Part shown: positions 51,345 to 59,320 of the stretch, one piece after another
How the letters are laid out: each line of letters starts with the position of its first letter
Position numbering within the stretch: position 1 is the stretch's first letter
Origin: JACKIC01 sp964543795
GTDB lineage: Bacteria > Planctomycetota > UBA1135 > UBA2386
Assembly: GCA_964543795.1 (NCBI GenBank)
Contig: CAZIZN010000027.1
Location: 1-64,000 of the forward strand
Length of the DNA: 64,000 nt
Direction of reading: 5' to 3'
Notes under the pieces: generated by a model
What the model was told of the DNA's origin: nothing
The model's database searches: none
What the model saw: the letters and a program-made list of their open reading frames with translations, nothing else
Position numbers and translations under genes: made by a program

Positions 51345-53234
51345 ATGGATCGGCGCGCGTTCGCCACGGAGCACCGGCGCCTCTTGACGCTGGAGCGCGG
51401 GGCCGAGATCGCCGAAGCGGAGCGCCGGCTCGCGACCCGGAGCGACGCGGAACTGGTCGCGCGGGGCGACGCGCTGCTGCGCCTCGAGGTGGCGGACCTC
51501 GAACCAGGACTGGGGGGGCGCCTGCACGCCGTGCTGCGACCGAGCCGCGGCGACGGCCTGCCCGCGCACCGCTTCGGCCCCGGCGACGTGGTCGCCGTGC
51601 GAGCCAACCGCGACGACGCACCCGTCACGAGCGCCGTCGTGGTGCGCGTGCGCAGCGACACGGTGACGGTGGCGCTCGACGACGAAGACGCCGAACTGCC
51701 GTCGCTGGTGCGACTCGATCGCATCGCCACCGACGTCACGTGGCGGCGCCTCGACCGCGCGCTGGCCGATCTGCTGCCCGATCCGAAAGGCGATGCGGCG
51801 CGCTTCCTCGACGTGCTGTTCGGGGACCGGGAGCCCGAGCGCGACGACCGCATCCTCGCGTCCGGCGACGGCTGGTTCGACACGACGCTCGACACCTCGC
51901 AGCGGGACGCCGTCCTCAACGCACTCGCGGCGCGCCACGTGGCGCTGATCCACGGCCCGCCCGGCACCGGCAAGACGACCGCGGTGGTCGAACTCATCCG
52001 CCAGGTCGTGGCGCGCGGCGAACGCGTGCTGGCCTGCGCGCCGAGCAACGTCGCCGTCGACAACCTCGCCGAACGCCTGGCGCGCGCGGGGCTGCGCGTG
52101 GTGCGCCTGGGCCATCCTGCGCGGGTGCACGAGGCGGTGCAGGAGCATTCGCTCGCCGCGCAGGTCGACCGGGCTCCCGAGCAGCGTCTGCTCCGCGACG
52201 CGCGCCGCGAACTCGACGTGTCGCTGCGGCAGCTGCACCGCGCGAAGTCGCGCGCCGACCGCCACGCCGCCAAGGACCGGCTGCGCGAGCTTCGCGCCGA
52301 GATGCGACAACTCGAGCAGGCGGTGACGCGCGGCCTCGTCGACGGCGCCGAGGTCGTGCTCGCCACGCTGACCGGCGCCGCGGATCCCCTGCTCGCCGAC
52401 GCGTCGTTCGGCCTCTGCGTGATCGACGAGGCGGCCCAGGCGCTCGAAGCGGCCTGCTGGATCGCCCTACCGCGGGCTCGCCGCCTGGTGCTCGCCGGCG
52501 ACCACCGGCAGCTGCCGCCGACGATCCTGTCGGCGGAAGCGGCGCGCGCCGGGCTCTCGCGCACGCTGTTCGAGCGGCTCGCCGACGCGCCCTCTGCTCC
52601 GACCACCACGCGCATGCTGTCGGTGCAGTACCGCATGCACGAGCGCATCATGAGCTTCTCGGCCGCGCACTTCTACGCGGGGGGAATCGCGGCCGCCGCG
52701 GCCGTGCGCGCCCACCTGCTCACGGACCTGCCGGGCGTGGTCACGAACGAATGGACCGGCGAGCCGCTGGTCTTCGTCGACACCGCCGGCGCCGGCCACG
52801 AGGAGACGCCCGGTGACGACGAGGGATCCAAGGCCAATCCCGGCGAAGCGGGTCTGGTCGCACGCATCGTCGGGGCGCTGCTCGAGGCCGGCGTGTCGCC
52901 CGGCGACATCGGCGTGATCGCACCCTACAACGCCCAGGTGCAGATGCTGCGCCTGATGCTCTTGCACGCGCCGGAAGTCGAGGTCGGAACGGTCGACGGC
53001 CTGCAGGGCCGCGAGAAGGAAGCGGTCGTGATCTCGCTCGTGCGCAGCAACGAGACCGGCACCGTCGGTTTCCTCGCCGAGGACCGACGACTCAACGTCG
53101 CCCTGACGCGCGCGCGACGCCACCTCACCGTGGTCGGCGACAGTGCGACGCTCGCCCACCATCCCGGCCTGCTGCGCCTCGTCGAGCACTTCCAGGCGAA
53201 TGCGGCCTACCGGAGCGCCTTCGAACTCGGCTAG
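51345..53234 (+). CDS. SF1 helicase, IGHMBP2/UPF1-like
   Basis: A 629-residue superfamily 1 helicase. N-terminal beta-barrel (residues ~60-110), then motif I HGPPGTGKTTAVVELI, Ia ACAPSNVAVDNLAERL, II CVIDEAAQALEAA, III LAGDHRQLPPT, IV SVQYRMHERIMSF, V VEVGTVDGLQGREKEAVVIS, VI RRLNVALTRARRHL. The layout and the short insert between motifs Ia and II match the IGHMBP2/Dna2-like group, which unwinds RNA or DNA 5'-3'. It is not a defence-type helicase by context. It starts 22 bases after pruA. Confidence 0.9.
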   Translation: MDRRAFATEHRRLLTLERGAEIAEAERRLATRSDAELVARGDALLRLEVADLEPGLGGRLHAVLRPSRGDGLPAHRFGPGDVVAVRANRDDAPVTSAVVVRVRSDTVTVALDDEDAELPSLVRLDRIATDVTWRRLDRALADLLPDPKGDAARFLDVLFGDREPERDDRILASGDGWFDTTLDTSQRDAVLNALAARHVALIHGPPGTGKTTAVVELIRQVVARGERVLACAPSNVAVDNLAERLARAGLRVVRLGHPARVHEAVQEHSLAAQVDRAPEQRLLRDARRELDVSLRQLHRAKSRADRHAAKDRLRELRAEMRQLEQAVTRGLVDGAEVVLATLTGAADPLLADASFGLCVIDEAAQALEAACWIALPRARRLVLAGDHRQLPPTILSAEAARAGLSRTLFERLADAPSAPTTTRMLSVQYRMHERIMSFSAAHFYAGGIAAAAAVRAHLLTDLPGVVTNEWTGEPLVFVDTAGAGHEETPGDDEGSKANPGEAGLVARIVGALLEAGVSPGDIGVIAPYNAQVQMLRLMLLHAPEVEVGTVDGLQGREKEAVVISLVRSNETGTVGFLAEDRRLNVALTRARRHLTVVGDSATLAHHPGLLRLVEHFQANAAYRSAFELG

Positions 53235-53285
53235 ACGAAACGGCGGGTAGAGCCGTCGGCCCGAGCCGCGCCACGCATCGGCGCC

Positions 53286-53343
53286 AGGTCCCGGGGCAAG
53301 GCCCCGGCGCAGGGTCCCGGCGCAGGGTCCCGGAGCAGGACCC
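53286..53343. repeat. Short GC-rich tandem repeats downstream of the helicase
   Basis: Imperfect repeats of a ~13-bp unit (GGCGCAGGGTCCC and variants) fill this stretch in the 250-bp gap before the nidogen-domain gene. Two units are identical. Confidence 0.5.
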
Positions 53344-53386
53344 GCGCGCGGGACGCCGATGGCACCGACCCGTGGGCCCTGCCATC

Positions 53387-53421
53387 CCGACGACCGGATG
53401 CTCGCTGCAGCCGGTCGTCGG
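53387..53421. terminator. Hairpin between the helicase and nidogen-domain genes
   Basis: An 11-bp perfect stem (CCGACGACCGG with CCGGTCGTCGG) with a 13-base loop. No T-run follows, so it may be a transcription terminator for the helicase gene or a regulatory element ahead of the next gene. Confidence 0.35.
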
Positions 53422-53484
53422 ATACGCTGTCCTACGGTGCATCGCCCCGCGGTTACCCGCTGCACCCGTCCCCCTAGACCCCCC

Positions 53485-55236
53485 GTGCTACACCTGACCG
53501 TCCCGTTCGCGCTGGCGCTGCTCGCTTCGACCGCCGCCGCGCAACTCCCCTGCTTCACCACCAACCTCGGCACCAGCCTCGGCATCGGCGACGAGGCGAT
53601 GTCCGCCGCCCAGCCGCTCGGTTTCACGTTCGCCTACGGCGGCGCGACCTACACGGACATCCAGGTCTGCGACAACGGCTACGTCGCACTCGGTGCGTCG
53701 GGCGGCGTCGCCTACTGGGATCCGACGGTGGCAGGCCTGCTCGCCGATCCGTTCCCGAGCATCCGGCCGTTCTGGGTCGACCTCGATCCGAGCGCGACCG
53801 GCAGCGGGCAGGTCTACTTCCGCGCCGTGCCCGCGAGCGGCAGCACGCCCGCCCACGCGATCGTCACCTGGGATCGCGTCTTCGAGTACTTCGGCACCAC
53901 GCCGCACACCGTCCAGCTCGTGCTGATCGACGGCGGCGCGATCCGCATCCACTACGGCCAGGATCTCGCGCAGAACCCGGCGATCGCGCCGTGGCTGATC
54001 GGCGCGAGCCCGGGCAACGGTGCGACGGCCAACCCCGTGAGCTTCGCCGCGATGCCGCTCCTCACGCTCGGCAACCCGACGCTGCACGAGACGGGCGCGG
54101 GACCGACGGTCTGCGCCGGCCGGACCTACGACTGGACGCCCGACGGGAACGGCGGCTTCGTGATCGCCGAATGGACGGCATGCGCCGCGGCGGTGCCCTA
54201 CGGCGAAGGCTGCGTCGGCCGCTACGGCTCCGTCTACCAGCACTTCGTCACCACGCCGTCGATCGACCTCGCGAACAGCGCCTTCCGTCTCCTGTTCTCG
54301 GGCAGCAACTACGTGCTGCTGCCGAGTTCCGCGACCTTCGTGGCACCGTCCGCCGCGGCCACGAACCTGAACCTCACCGACGACTCGGAGACGACCATCT
54401 CGCTCGCCGCGCCACTGAGTCATCCGGGCGGCACGACCGCGACGCTGAACGTCTGCTCGAACGGCCACGTCTCGGTCGCGAGCAACAACGCGTCGCAGGA
54501 CTACACGCCGTCACCGGTGGAGCTGCTCAACTGGCCGAACGCCACCTGGGCGGTCTGGCGCGACCTGATCCCGAACGCCACGAGCAACGTCTGGTTCGAA
54601 CACGTCGGCGGCATCGCGATCGTCACGTGGCTCAACCTCGTCGGCTACGCGGGCCAGACCCCGGGCTCGACACCGAGCACGTTCCAGTTGCAGTTCGAGC
54701 TGGCGACCGGTCACGTCGACTTCGTGTTCGGCAACCTCGACACGACCAGCGTCAGCACCTGGAACAACGGCGCGGGCGACGGCTGGGTGGTCGGATTCTC
54801 GCCGGCCGGCCCCTCGCTGGAGTCCGGCAACCGCGACCTGACGGCCGCGGTGCCCGCGACCGTGACGCTCTACGCCAACGAAGTCGCCCCGCTGGCGATC
54901 GCCGCGAGCGGTTCGCCGGGCGCCGGCACGTCGATCTCGCTGCTCACGACCAACGTGCCGGCCGGCTCGCCGTTCGGCGCCGTGCTGCTCGGCTTCCAGA
55001 AGTTCGACCCCGGTCTGCCGCTCGCGGGCATCGGCATGAACGGCTGCTTCCGCTACACGGACGGCGCAGCGTCGCTGCTGTTCCTGCCGACCGGCTCGAC
55101 CGGCACGGTGGCGCTGGCCATCCCGAACTTCCCGGGCGTCAGCATCCACACGCAGTCGGTGGTGTTCGCGCCGTCGGTCGGCCTCACGACGCTGGGCGCG
55201 ATCGCGTCGGGCGGTCTGTCGCTCGACATCCAGTGA
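53485..55236 (+). CDS. Secreted protein with two nidogen-like domains and a planctomycete C-terminal module
   Basis: A 583-residue exported protein from GTG 53485 (VLHLTVPFALALLASTAAAQ, a signal peptide). Two nidogen-like (NIDO) beta domains are visible: FWVDLDPSATGSGQVYFRAV with VTWDRVFEYFGTTPHTVQLV, and later WAVWRDLIPNATSNVWFEHV with VTWLNLVGYAG and FQLQFELATGHVDFVF. The last ~115 residues (PLAIAASGSPGAGTSISLL, then PLAGIGMNGCFRYTDGA and PGVSIHTQSVVF) resemble the C-terminus of two other secreted proteins here. It probably acts in adhesion or the extracellular matrix (inference). A 15-bp tandem repeat spans its stop codon. Confidence 0.8.
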   Translation: MLHLTVPFALALLASTAAAQLPCFTTNLGTSLGIGDEAMSAAQPLGFTFAYGGATYTDIQVCDNGYVALGASGGVAYWDPTVAGLLADPFPSIRPFWVDLDPSATGSGQVYFRAVPASGSTPAHAIVTWDRVFEYFGTTPHTVQLVLIDGGAIRIHYGQDLAQNPAIAPWLIGASPGNGATANPVSFAAMPLLTLGNPTLHETGAGPTVCAGRTYDWTPDGNGGFVIAEWTACAAAVPYGEGCVGRYGSVYQHFVTTPSIDLANSAFRLLFSGSNYVLLPSSATFVAPSAAATNLNLTDDSETTISLAAPLSHPGGTTATLNVCSNGHVSVASNNASQDYTPSPVELLNWPNATWAVWRDLIPNATSNVWFEHVGGIAIVTWLNLVGYAGQTPGSTPSTFQLQFELATGHVDFVFGNLDTTSVSTWNNGAGDGWVVGFSPAGPSLESGNRDLTAAVPATVTLYANEVAPLAIAASGSPGAGTSISLLTTNVPAGSPFGAVLLGFQKFDPGLPLAGIGMNGCFRYTDGAASLLFLPTGSTGTVALAIPNFPGVSIHTQSVVFAPSVGLTTLGAIASGGLSLDIQ

Positions 55237-55251
55237 CTCGACATCCAGTGA
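55222..55251. repeat. Perfect 15-bp tandem duplication at the stop codon
   Basis: CTCGACATCCAGTGA is repeated head to tail. The first copy contains the last four codons and the stop of the nidogen-domain gene; the second copy lies just beyond it and is in the same frame, but after the stop. Confidence 0.9.
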
Positions 55252-55285
55252 ACCGCCGCGGGCGTGCGCCGCACGCCGCGCCGCT

Positions 55286-56191
55286 TCAGCGCCGCGCCTC
55301 GGGCCGCGCCGCGGCCGCCTCGCCGAACAACGCCGACGCGCAGTTCGGATGGTCGAACATCTTCGCGTGGTCGTGTTCCACGCCGCCCGCTTCGACGAGC
55401 CGCCAGCCGAACTTCCACCCGCGCTCCCTGGCGAGCGTGCGCGCGGTCCAATAGAGCGCGAGATTGCGCTGGTGGCGGCCACCGCCGGCGGCCATCGCCT
55501 CGGCGCTGCGATCGAAGTAGTCGTCGGGCTGGTCGTCCGCCGTGCCGAGGTAGAGCGTCAGCGGCGCCGCGAGATACTGGCGCAGGCGCGCTTCGTTGGC
55601 GAGTTCGGCCGGCAAGCCGCCGAAGCCGTGCCCGAACGGCGTCTCGAGGTCGGGCATGAGCACGCTGCCGGGATTCGCCGCGACCAGCCGTTCGGCGCCG
55701 GTGTCGAGGAACGCGCTCATGCGCAGCACGAACTGGCCGCCCGCCGAGTGGCCGATGATCCAGTGCCGCAGGTCCGGCCGACCGGTGCGCAGGCGCATGG
55801 CTGCCGCGAGTTCGGGGATGCGCGCGTAGGTCCACTCCTGGGCCGGCGCAGCGCTGCCGTCCTCGCGCAGGATGCCGCCGCGCTGGTAGGCGCGGCTCGG
55901 GAAACGCTCGCTGTCGAACTTCGGCGCCACGACGAGCATGCCGAAGCGGTCGCCCATGCCGATGGCGTGGTCGCGATACTCGTCGGCGTTGCGCAGGACC
56001 CCGTGCAGCACGATCAGCATGCGTTCGCCGGCCCACTCGCGCGGCCGGTAGGCGAACACGTCGAGGGCGACGCCGCCGAGATCGACCCTCGCGACCGACG
56101 GGCCGACCGGCACGGCTGCGGCCGCGTCGCCACCCGGTGTCTGGGCCGGCAGGAACGTCGCGAGGAACAGACACGGCAGGAGGCGCACCAT
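55286..56191 (-). CDS. Secreted alpha/beta-hydrolase (polyhydroxybutyrate-depolymerase/esterase-like)
   Basis: A 301-residue protein with a signal peptide (MVRLLPCLFLATFLPAQ). Catalytic residues: Ser in IIGHSAGGQFVLRMS, Asp in LGTADDQPDDYF and His in HDHAKMFDH. The YRPREWAGERMLIVLHG opening is like LpqC/PHB depolymerase esterases. It is probably an extracellular or periplasmic esterase acting on a polyester or on a feruloyl-type ester. It is convergent with the nidogen-domain gene (34 bases between the stops, allowing for the repeat). Confidence 0.82.
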   Translation of the reverse strand: MVRLLPCLFLATFLPAQTPGGDAAAAVPVGPSVARVDLGGVALDVFAYRPREWAGERMLIVLHGVLRNADEYRDHAIGMGDRFGMLVVAPKFDSERFPSRAYQRGGILREDGSAAPAQEWTYARIPELAAAMRLRTGRPDLRHWIIGHSAGGQFVLRMSAFLDTGAERLVAANPGSVLMPDLETPFGHGFGGLPAELANEARLRQYLAAPLTLYLGTADDQPDDYFDRSAEAMAAGGGRHQRNLALYWTARTLARERGWKFGWRLVEAGGVEHDHAKMFDHPNCASALFGEAAAARPEARR

Positions 56192-56223
56192 CGCCGCATC
56201 CTAGTGCCCGGACCTCCCGGCCG

Positions 56224-57858
56224 TCAGAACAGCCGGACCTCCGCCGCACGGCTGCTCGCGAGGCCGGCCGGCACACCGCCGTCCCAGACGAACCACTGCG
56301 CGTAGAGGGTGATGCCGGTGAGCGCGGGGGCGGCCGGCAACGGGAACTGCACGGTGCCGTAGCCCTGCCCCGCCTGACCGCCGGCCCCGCCGAGCGTGGT
56401 CCAGAACAGCGCCGGGCTCACGAACACGTCGACGTGCACCGGCACGCCGAGCCAGGTCGTCGCGGCCGCGAACGGCGACACCGCGAGGGTCACCGCCGCA
56501 CCGCCGCGCGCGTTGCCCACGCCCAGCCGGAAGCCACCGTTGCCGAGGTTCGCGGGCACTTCCGCGAGCATCTGCGGCACGCGGCCGCCGCTGCCCGCCG
56601 AGCCGCTGCCGTAGAGGAAGCCCGCGGGCGGCATGCGATCGCCGGCCAGCACCGGCCGGTCGAACGGGAACTGCCCCGCCGCCACGCGCGGATCGGTGAG
56701 CGCCGTGCCGACGAACGCGATCAGGTCGTTCGCAGCCATCGGCGGCACCTGCAGCGGCACGAGCAACGGGTCCTTGTTGGCGAGGTTGGGACCACCGCCG
56801 TTGCGATAGAAGCCGAACACCTGGCCCAGCGTCGTGAACTGACCGTTGTGCATGAAGCTGCGCCGCAGGCCGGCATTGCGCAGGCTCGGCACCTTGAACT
56901 TGCCGCGATCCGCGAAGTCGTTCGTCACGCCCCGCCGACCGTCGTCCTCGGCGATCGGTCGCAGGCCGAGGTTGCGGAACTGCCCGTCGCTGAACAGGCC
57001 CGGCACGTGGCAGAGGTTGCAGCGGCCCGGGCCGTTGAACACGTTCATGCCGTTCTGCTGCTGCGGCGTCATCGCCCCCGGCACGCCGCGCCGGAAGCGG
57101 TCCCACGGCGACTGGTCGGGCACCAGGGTGCGCTGATAGGTCGCGAGCGCGAAGGCGATGCGCTGCGCGGTGACGTCGGGCGTGCCGAAGGCGGCGGCAA
57201 AGAGATCGGGGTAGGTCGCGCCGCCGGCGAGGGCCGCCGCCATGTCGGGCGGGAGGCCGGTCGCGAGCGCCATCGGCCGGACCGTTCGCAGCTTGTCGGT
57301 CGCCTGGGCGAACGTGCGGGCGTCGTGAGCCATCTCGTCGCCGGCCAGCAGCGGTGCGAGCGATTGGGTCTCGAGTGCGCCCCCGACCGGGATCACGGTC
57401 TGGTTCGTGTCCGGGTCGACGAACGCGCCGCCCGCGCGACCGTCCCAGAACAGTTCGGGGAACCACGCGGCGGTCAGGAACGACGGCGACGCGCGGCGAG
57501 TCACCTGCGGCGCGAGCCCGAACTCGGCGTCGGGCAGGTAGCGGTTGTTCGCATCGCTGCGCACGAGGCCCGGCGAGCCGAAACCGTCGTCGGGCGAAGG
57601 CGCGATGCCGTCCACGCCGGGGTGCACGGCCCTACGCAGATCGCCGCCGCCGGCCGCGAAGGTGTGGCAGGTGCCGCAGGCCACCCGGTTGTCGGTCGAC
57701 ATCTGCTCTTCCCAGAACAGCAGCTTGCCGAGGATCGCCTTCGCCGGCGTGATCGGGTTCTGCGGCGGCACCGGCACGGGCGGCAACCCGCCCTGGGCGA
57801 CCACGGGTGCGGCGACGGCGACGAGGGGAAGTAGCGAACGGAGCGCGGATCGGAGCAT
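56224..57858 (-). CDS. Di-heme cytochrome c peroxidase (MauG/CcpA family) with C-terminal extension
   Basis: A 544-residue exported protein: signal peptide LPLVAVAAPVVAQG; heme 1 at CGTCH (VACGTCHTFA) and heme 2 at CNLCH (RCNLCHVPGLF). The FWDGRAGGAFVDP and TYQRTLVPDQSPWDRF segments and the second-heme region RRSFMHNGQFTTLGQVFGFY are CCP/MauG hallmarks. About 140 residues follow the normal end (from ~400), rich in Gly and Ser, ending LTGITLYAQWFVWDGG, the lineage module also found in the neighbouring nidogen protein. Role: periplasmic H2O2 reduction or another di-heme oxidation. It lies 33 bases upstream of the esterase gene on the same strand. Confidence 0.88.
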   Translation of the reverse strand: MLRSALRSLLPLVAVAAPVVAQGGLPPVPVPPQNPITPAKAILGKLLFWEEQMSTDNRVACGTCHTFAAGGGDLRRAVHPGVDGIAPSPDDGFGSPGLVRSDANNRYLPDAEFGLAPQVTRRASPSFLTAAWFPELFWDGRAGGAFVDPDTNQTVIPVGGALETQSLAPLLAGDEMAHDARTFAQATDKLRTVRPMALATGLPPDMAAALAGGATYPDLFAAAFGTPDVTAQRIAFALATYQRTLVPDQSPWDRFRRGVPGAMTPQQQNGMNVFNGPGRCNLCHVPGLFSDGQFRNLGLRPIAEDDGRRGVTNDFADRGKFKVPSLRNAGLRRSFMHNGQFTTLGQVFGFYRNGGGPNLANKDPLLVPLQVPPMAANDLIAFVGTALTDPRVAAGQFPFDRPVLAGDRMPPAGFLYGSGSAGSGGRVPQMLAEVPANLGNGGFRLGVGNARGGAAVTLAVSPFAAATTWLGVPVHVDVFVSPALFWTTLGGAGGQAGQGYGTVQFPLPAAPALTGITLYAQWFVWDGGVPAGLASSRAAEVRLF

Positions 57859-57932
57859 GTCAGGGCGCGGCAGGCTGGGTGTGTCGGCGAGGTCGCAGCA
57901 ACGTCACGCAGACCCCGTCGCCCACCGCAGCT

Positions 57933-58475
57933 TCACGTCGCCGTCCGGCGCGGCCGCCGCACCCGGTCGATCTGCATGCGCGCCAGTTCGCGATACCGGC
58001 CCTCGATGTCGACGCGCAGCGCCGACCGGTAGGCGCGTCGAGCCGCGTCGAGTCGCCCTAGCCGGCGCTCCGCGTTGCCGAGGCCGAGCCGGGCGGCGGC
58101 ATCCCACGGGTCGTTGCGCACCAGCCGTCGGAACGCGCGGGCCGCCGCCGCGTAGTCGCCGCACAGGTGGAGTTCGAGCGCCGCAGCGAACAACGAGGGC
58201 CGGTTGCGAGCCGTGGCGGACCAACGCTTGCGCCACAACCCGAGCAGGAGCATCGCCACGACCGCGACGGCCGTCGCATGGAAGGCGACCAGCAGCCAGG
58301 ACCACGGCGGCCCGTCGACGCGGAAGACGTAGCGGGACACGAGCCAACCGTCGAGCAGCAGCCACAGCAGCGCGGTCGCCACGAAGCCGACCACCACGCG
58401 GCCCGTTCGCAGGTAGTACCAGGCGGCGAGCTGACCGGCCGCGAACAGCAGGAGGTTGACGAGGAAATCGCCCAC
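57933..58475 (-). CDS. Membrane protein with TPR-like tail
   Basis: A 180-residue protein starting at GTG 58475 (MGDFLVNLLLFAAGQLAAWY). Three or four N-terminal helices (LLFAAGQLAAWYYL, GFVATALLWLLLDGWL, LLVAFHATAVAVVAMLLLGL) are followed by a cytoplasmic TPR-like pair (FAAALELHLCGDYAAAARAF, AAARLGLGNAERRLGRLDAA). Not recognised; the TPR part may bind a partner. It is divergent from thiE with about 67 bases between starts. Confidence 0.65.
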   Translation of the reverse strand: MGDFLVNLLLFAAGQLAAWYYLRTGRVVVGFVATALLWLLLDGWLVSRYVFRVDGPPWSWLLVAFHATAVAVVAMLLLGLWRKRWSATARNRPSLFAAALELHLCGDYAAAARAFRRLVRNDPWDAAARLGLGNAERRLGRLDAARRAYRSALRVDIEGRYRELARMQIDRVRRPRRTAT

Positions 58476-58542
58476 GCGCGAGGGCGGACGCTACGGTGCA
58501 GGCCGGTCGCGCGCCACGGCCCGTTGCCTATGCTGCGCGGCG

Positions 58543-59160
58543 ATGAGCCTCGCCGAGCGCTGCCTCTGCCTCTTGTTCGACCCGGCGGCCTGCGCCGGCG
58601 ATCCCTGGCAGACCCTGGACCTCGCGCTGCGCGGCGGCGTCGACCTCGTGCAGTGGCGGACCAAGGGCCGCAACGACGGCATCGAACGCTGTCTCGCGCG
58701 GTGCGCGGAACGAGGCGTGCCGACGATCGTCAACGACGACGTCGATCTGGCGATCGCGATCGGCGCCGCGGGCGCGCACGTGGGCCAGGACGACCTGCCG
58801 GCAGCGACCGCCAGGGCGAAGCTCGGCGCACGTTGGCTCGGCGTCAGCACCCACGATCGGGCGCAGATCGAGGCCGCGGTCGCCGCAGGCGCCGACTACG
58901 CGGGCTTCGGCCCGTGCTTCCCGACCGCGACGAAGGGCTACACGGAGGGGCAGCCGCGCGCGGCGATCGCGGCGGCTGTCGCCGCCTGCCCGCTGCCGCT
59001 GTTCGCGATCGGCGGCATCACGGCAGCCACCCTGCCGGAACTCGTCGCGCTCGGCGTGCGCCGCATCGCGGTCAGCCGCGCGATCCTCGCCGCTCCGGAT
59101 CCCGAGCGCGCGGCACGTGCGCTGCGCCAGCTGCTGGCCGTGCACGACCGGCTCGCGTGA
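58543..59160 (+). CDS. thiE: Thiamine-phosphate synthase
   Basis: A 205-residue TIM-barrel protein: LRGGVDLVQWRTKGRNDG, VPTIVNDDVDLAIAIGAAGA, HVGQDDLPAATARAKLGARW, FGPCFPTATKG and LPLFAIGGITAATLPELVAL. These are the diphosphate-binding and metal residues of ThiE, which joins HMP-diphosphate and thiazole phosphate into thiamine phosphate. It starts at ATG 58543. No other thiamine gene is next to it. It is convergent with queA. Confidence 0.85.
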   Translation: MSLAERCLCLLFDPAACAGDPWQTLDLALRGGVDLVQWRTKGRNDGIERCLARCAERGVPTIVNDDVDLAIAIGAAGAHVGQDDLPAATARAKLGARWLGVSTHDRAQIEAAVAAGADYAGFGPCFPTATKGYTEGQPRAAIAAAVAACPLPLFAIGGITAATLPELVALGVRRIAVSRAILAAPDPERAARALRQLLAVHDRLA

Positions 59161-59168
59161 AGGCCCCA

Positions 59169-59183
59169 CCGGGCGTCGCCCGG
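59169..59183. terminator. Small hairpin after thiE
   Basis: CCGGGC-GTC-GCCCGG starts 9 bases after the thiE stop. A six-base-pair stem without T-run; weak evidence for termination. Confidence 0.3.
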
Positions 59184-59320
59184 ATCCCGCACCGAGGCGC
59201 TCGCGCGTGGGCCTGCCGCGGCGCGCGAGAGGCGGCCGCGGCTCGCCGCGGATCGTGGCCGGCGCCGCGGCGGCGACCTGGTGGATCCCGGGCGGGGCCG
59301 TCCGCTGCAGGCGACAGCGC

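Noticed and set aside
51345..53234. Helicase as part of an antiviral system
   Set aside because: The motif set is that of IGHMBP2/UPF1-type housekeeping helicases and its neighbours are metabolic or secreted proteins, with no nuclease or other defence gene.
53286..53343. CRISPR-like repeat array
   Set aside because: Units are about 13 bp and directly adjacent, with no spacers; this is simple tandem repetition.
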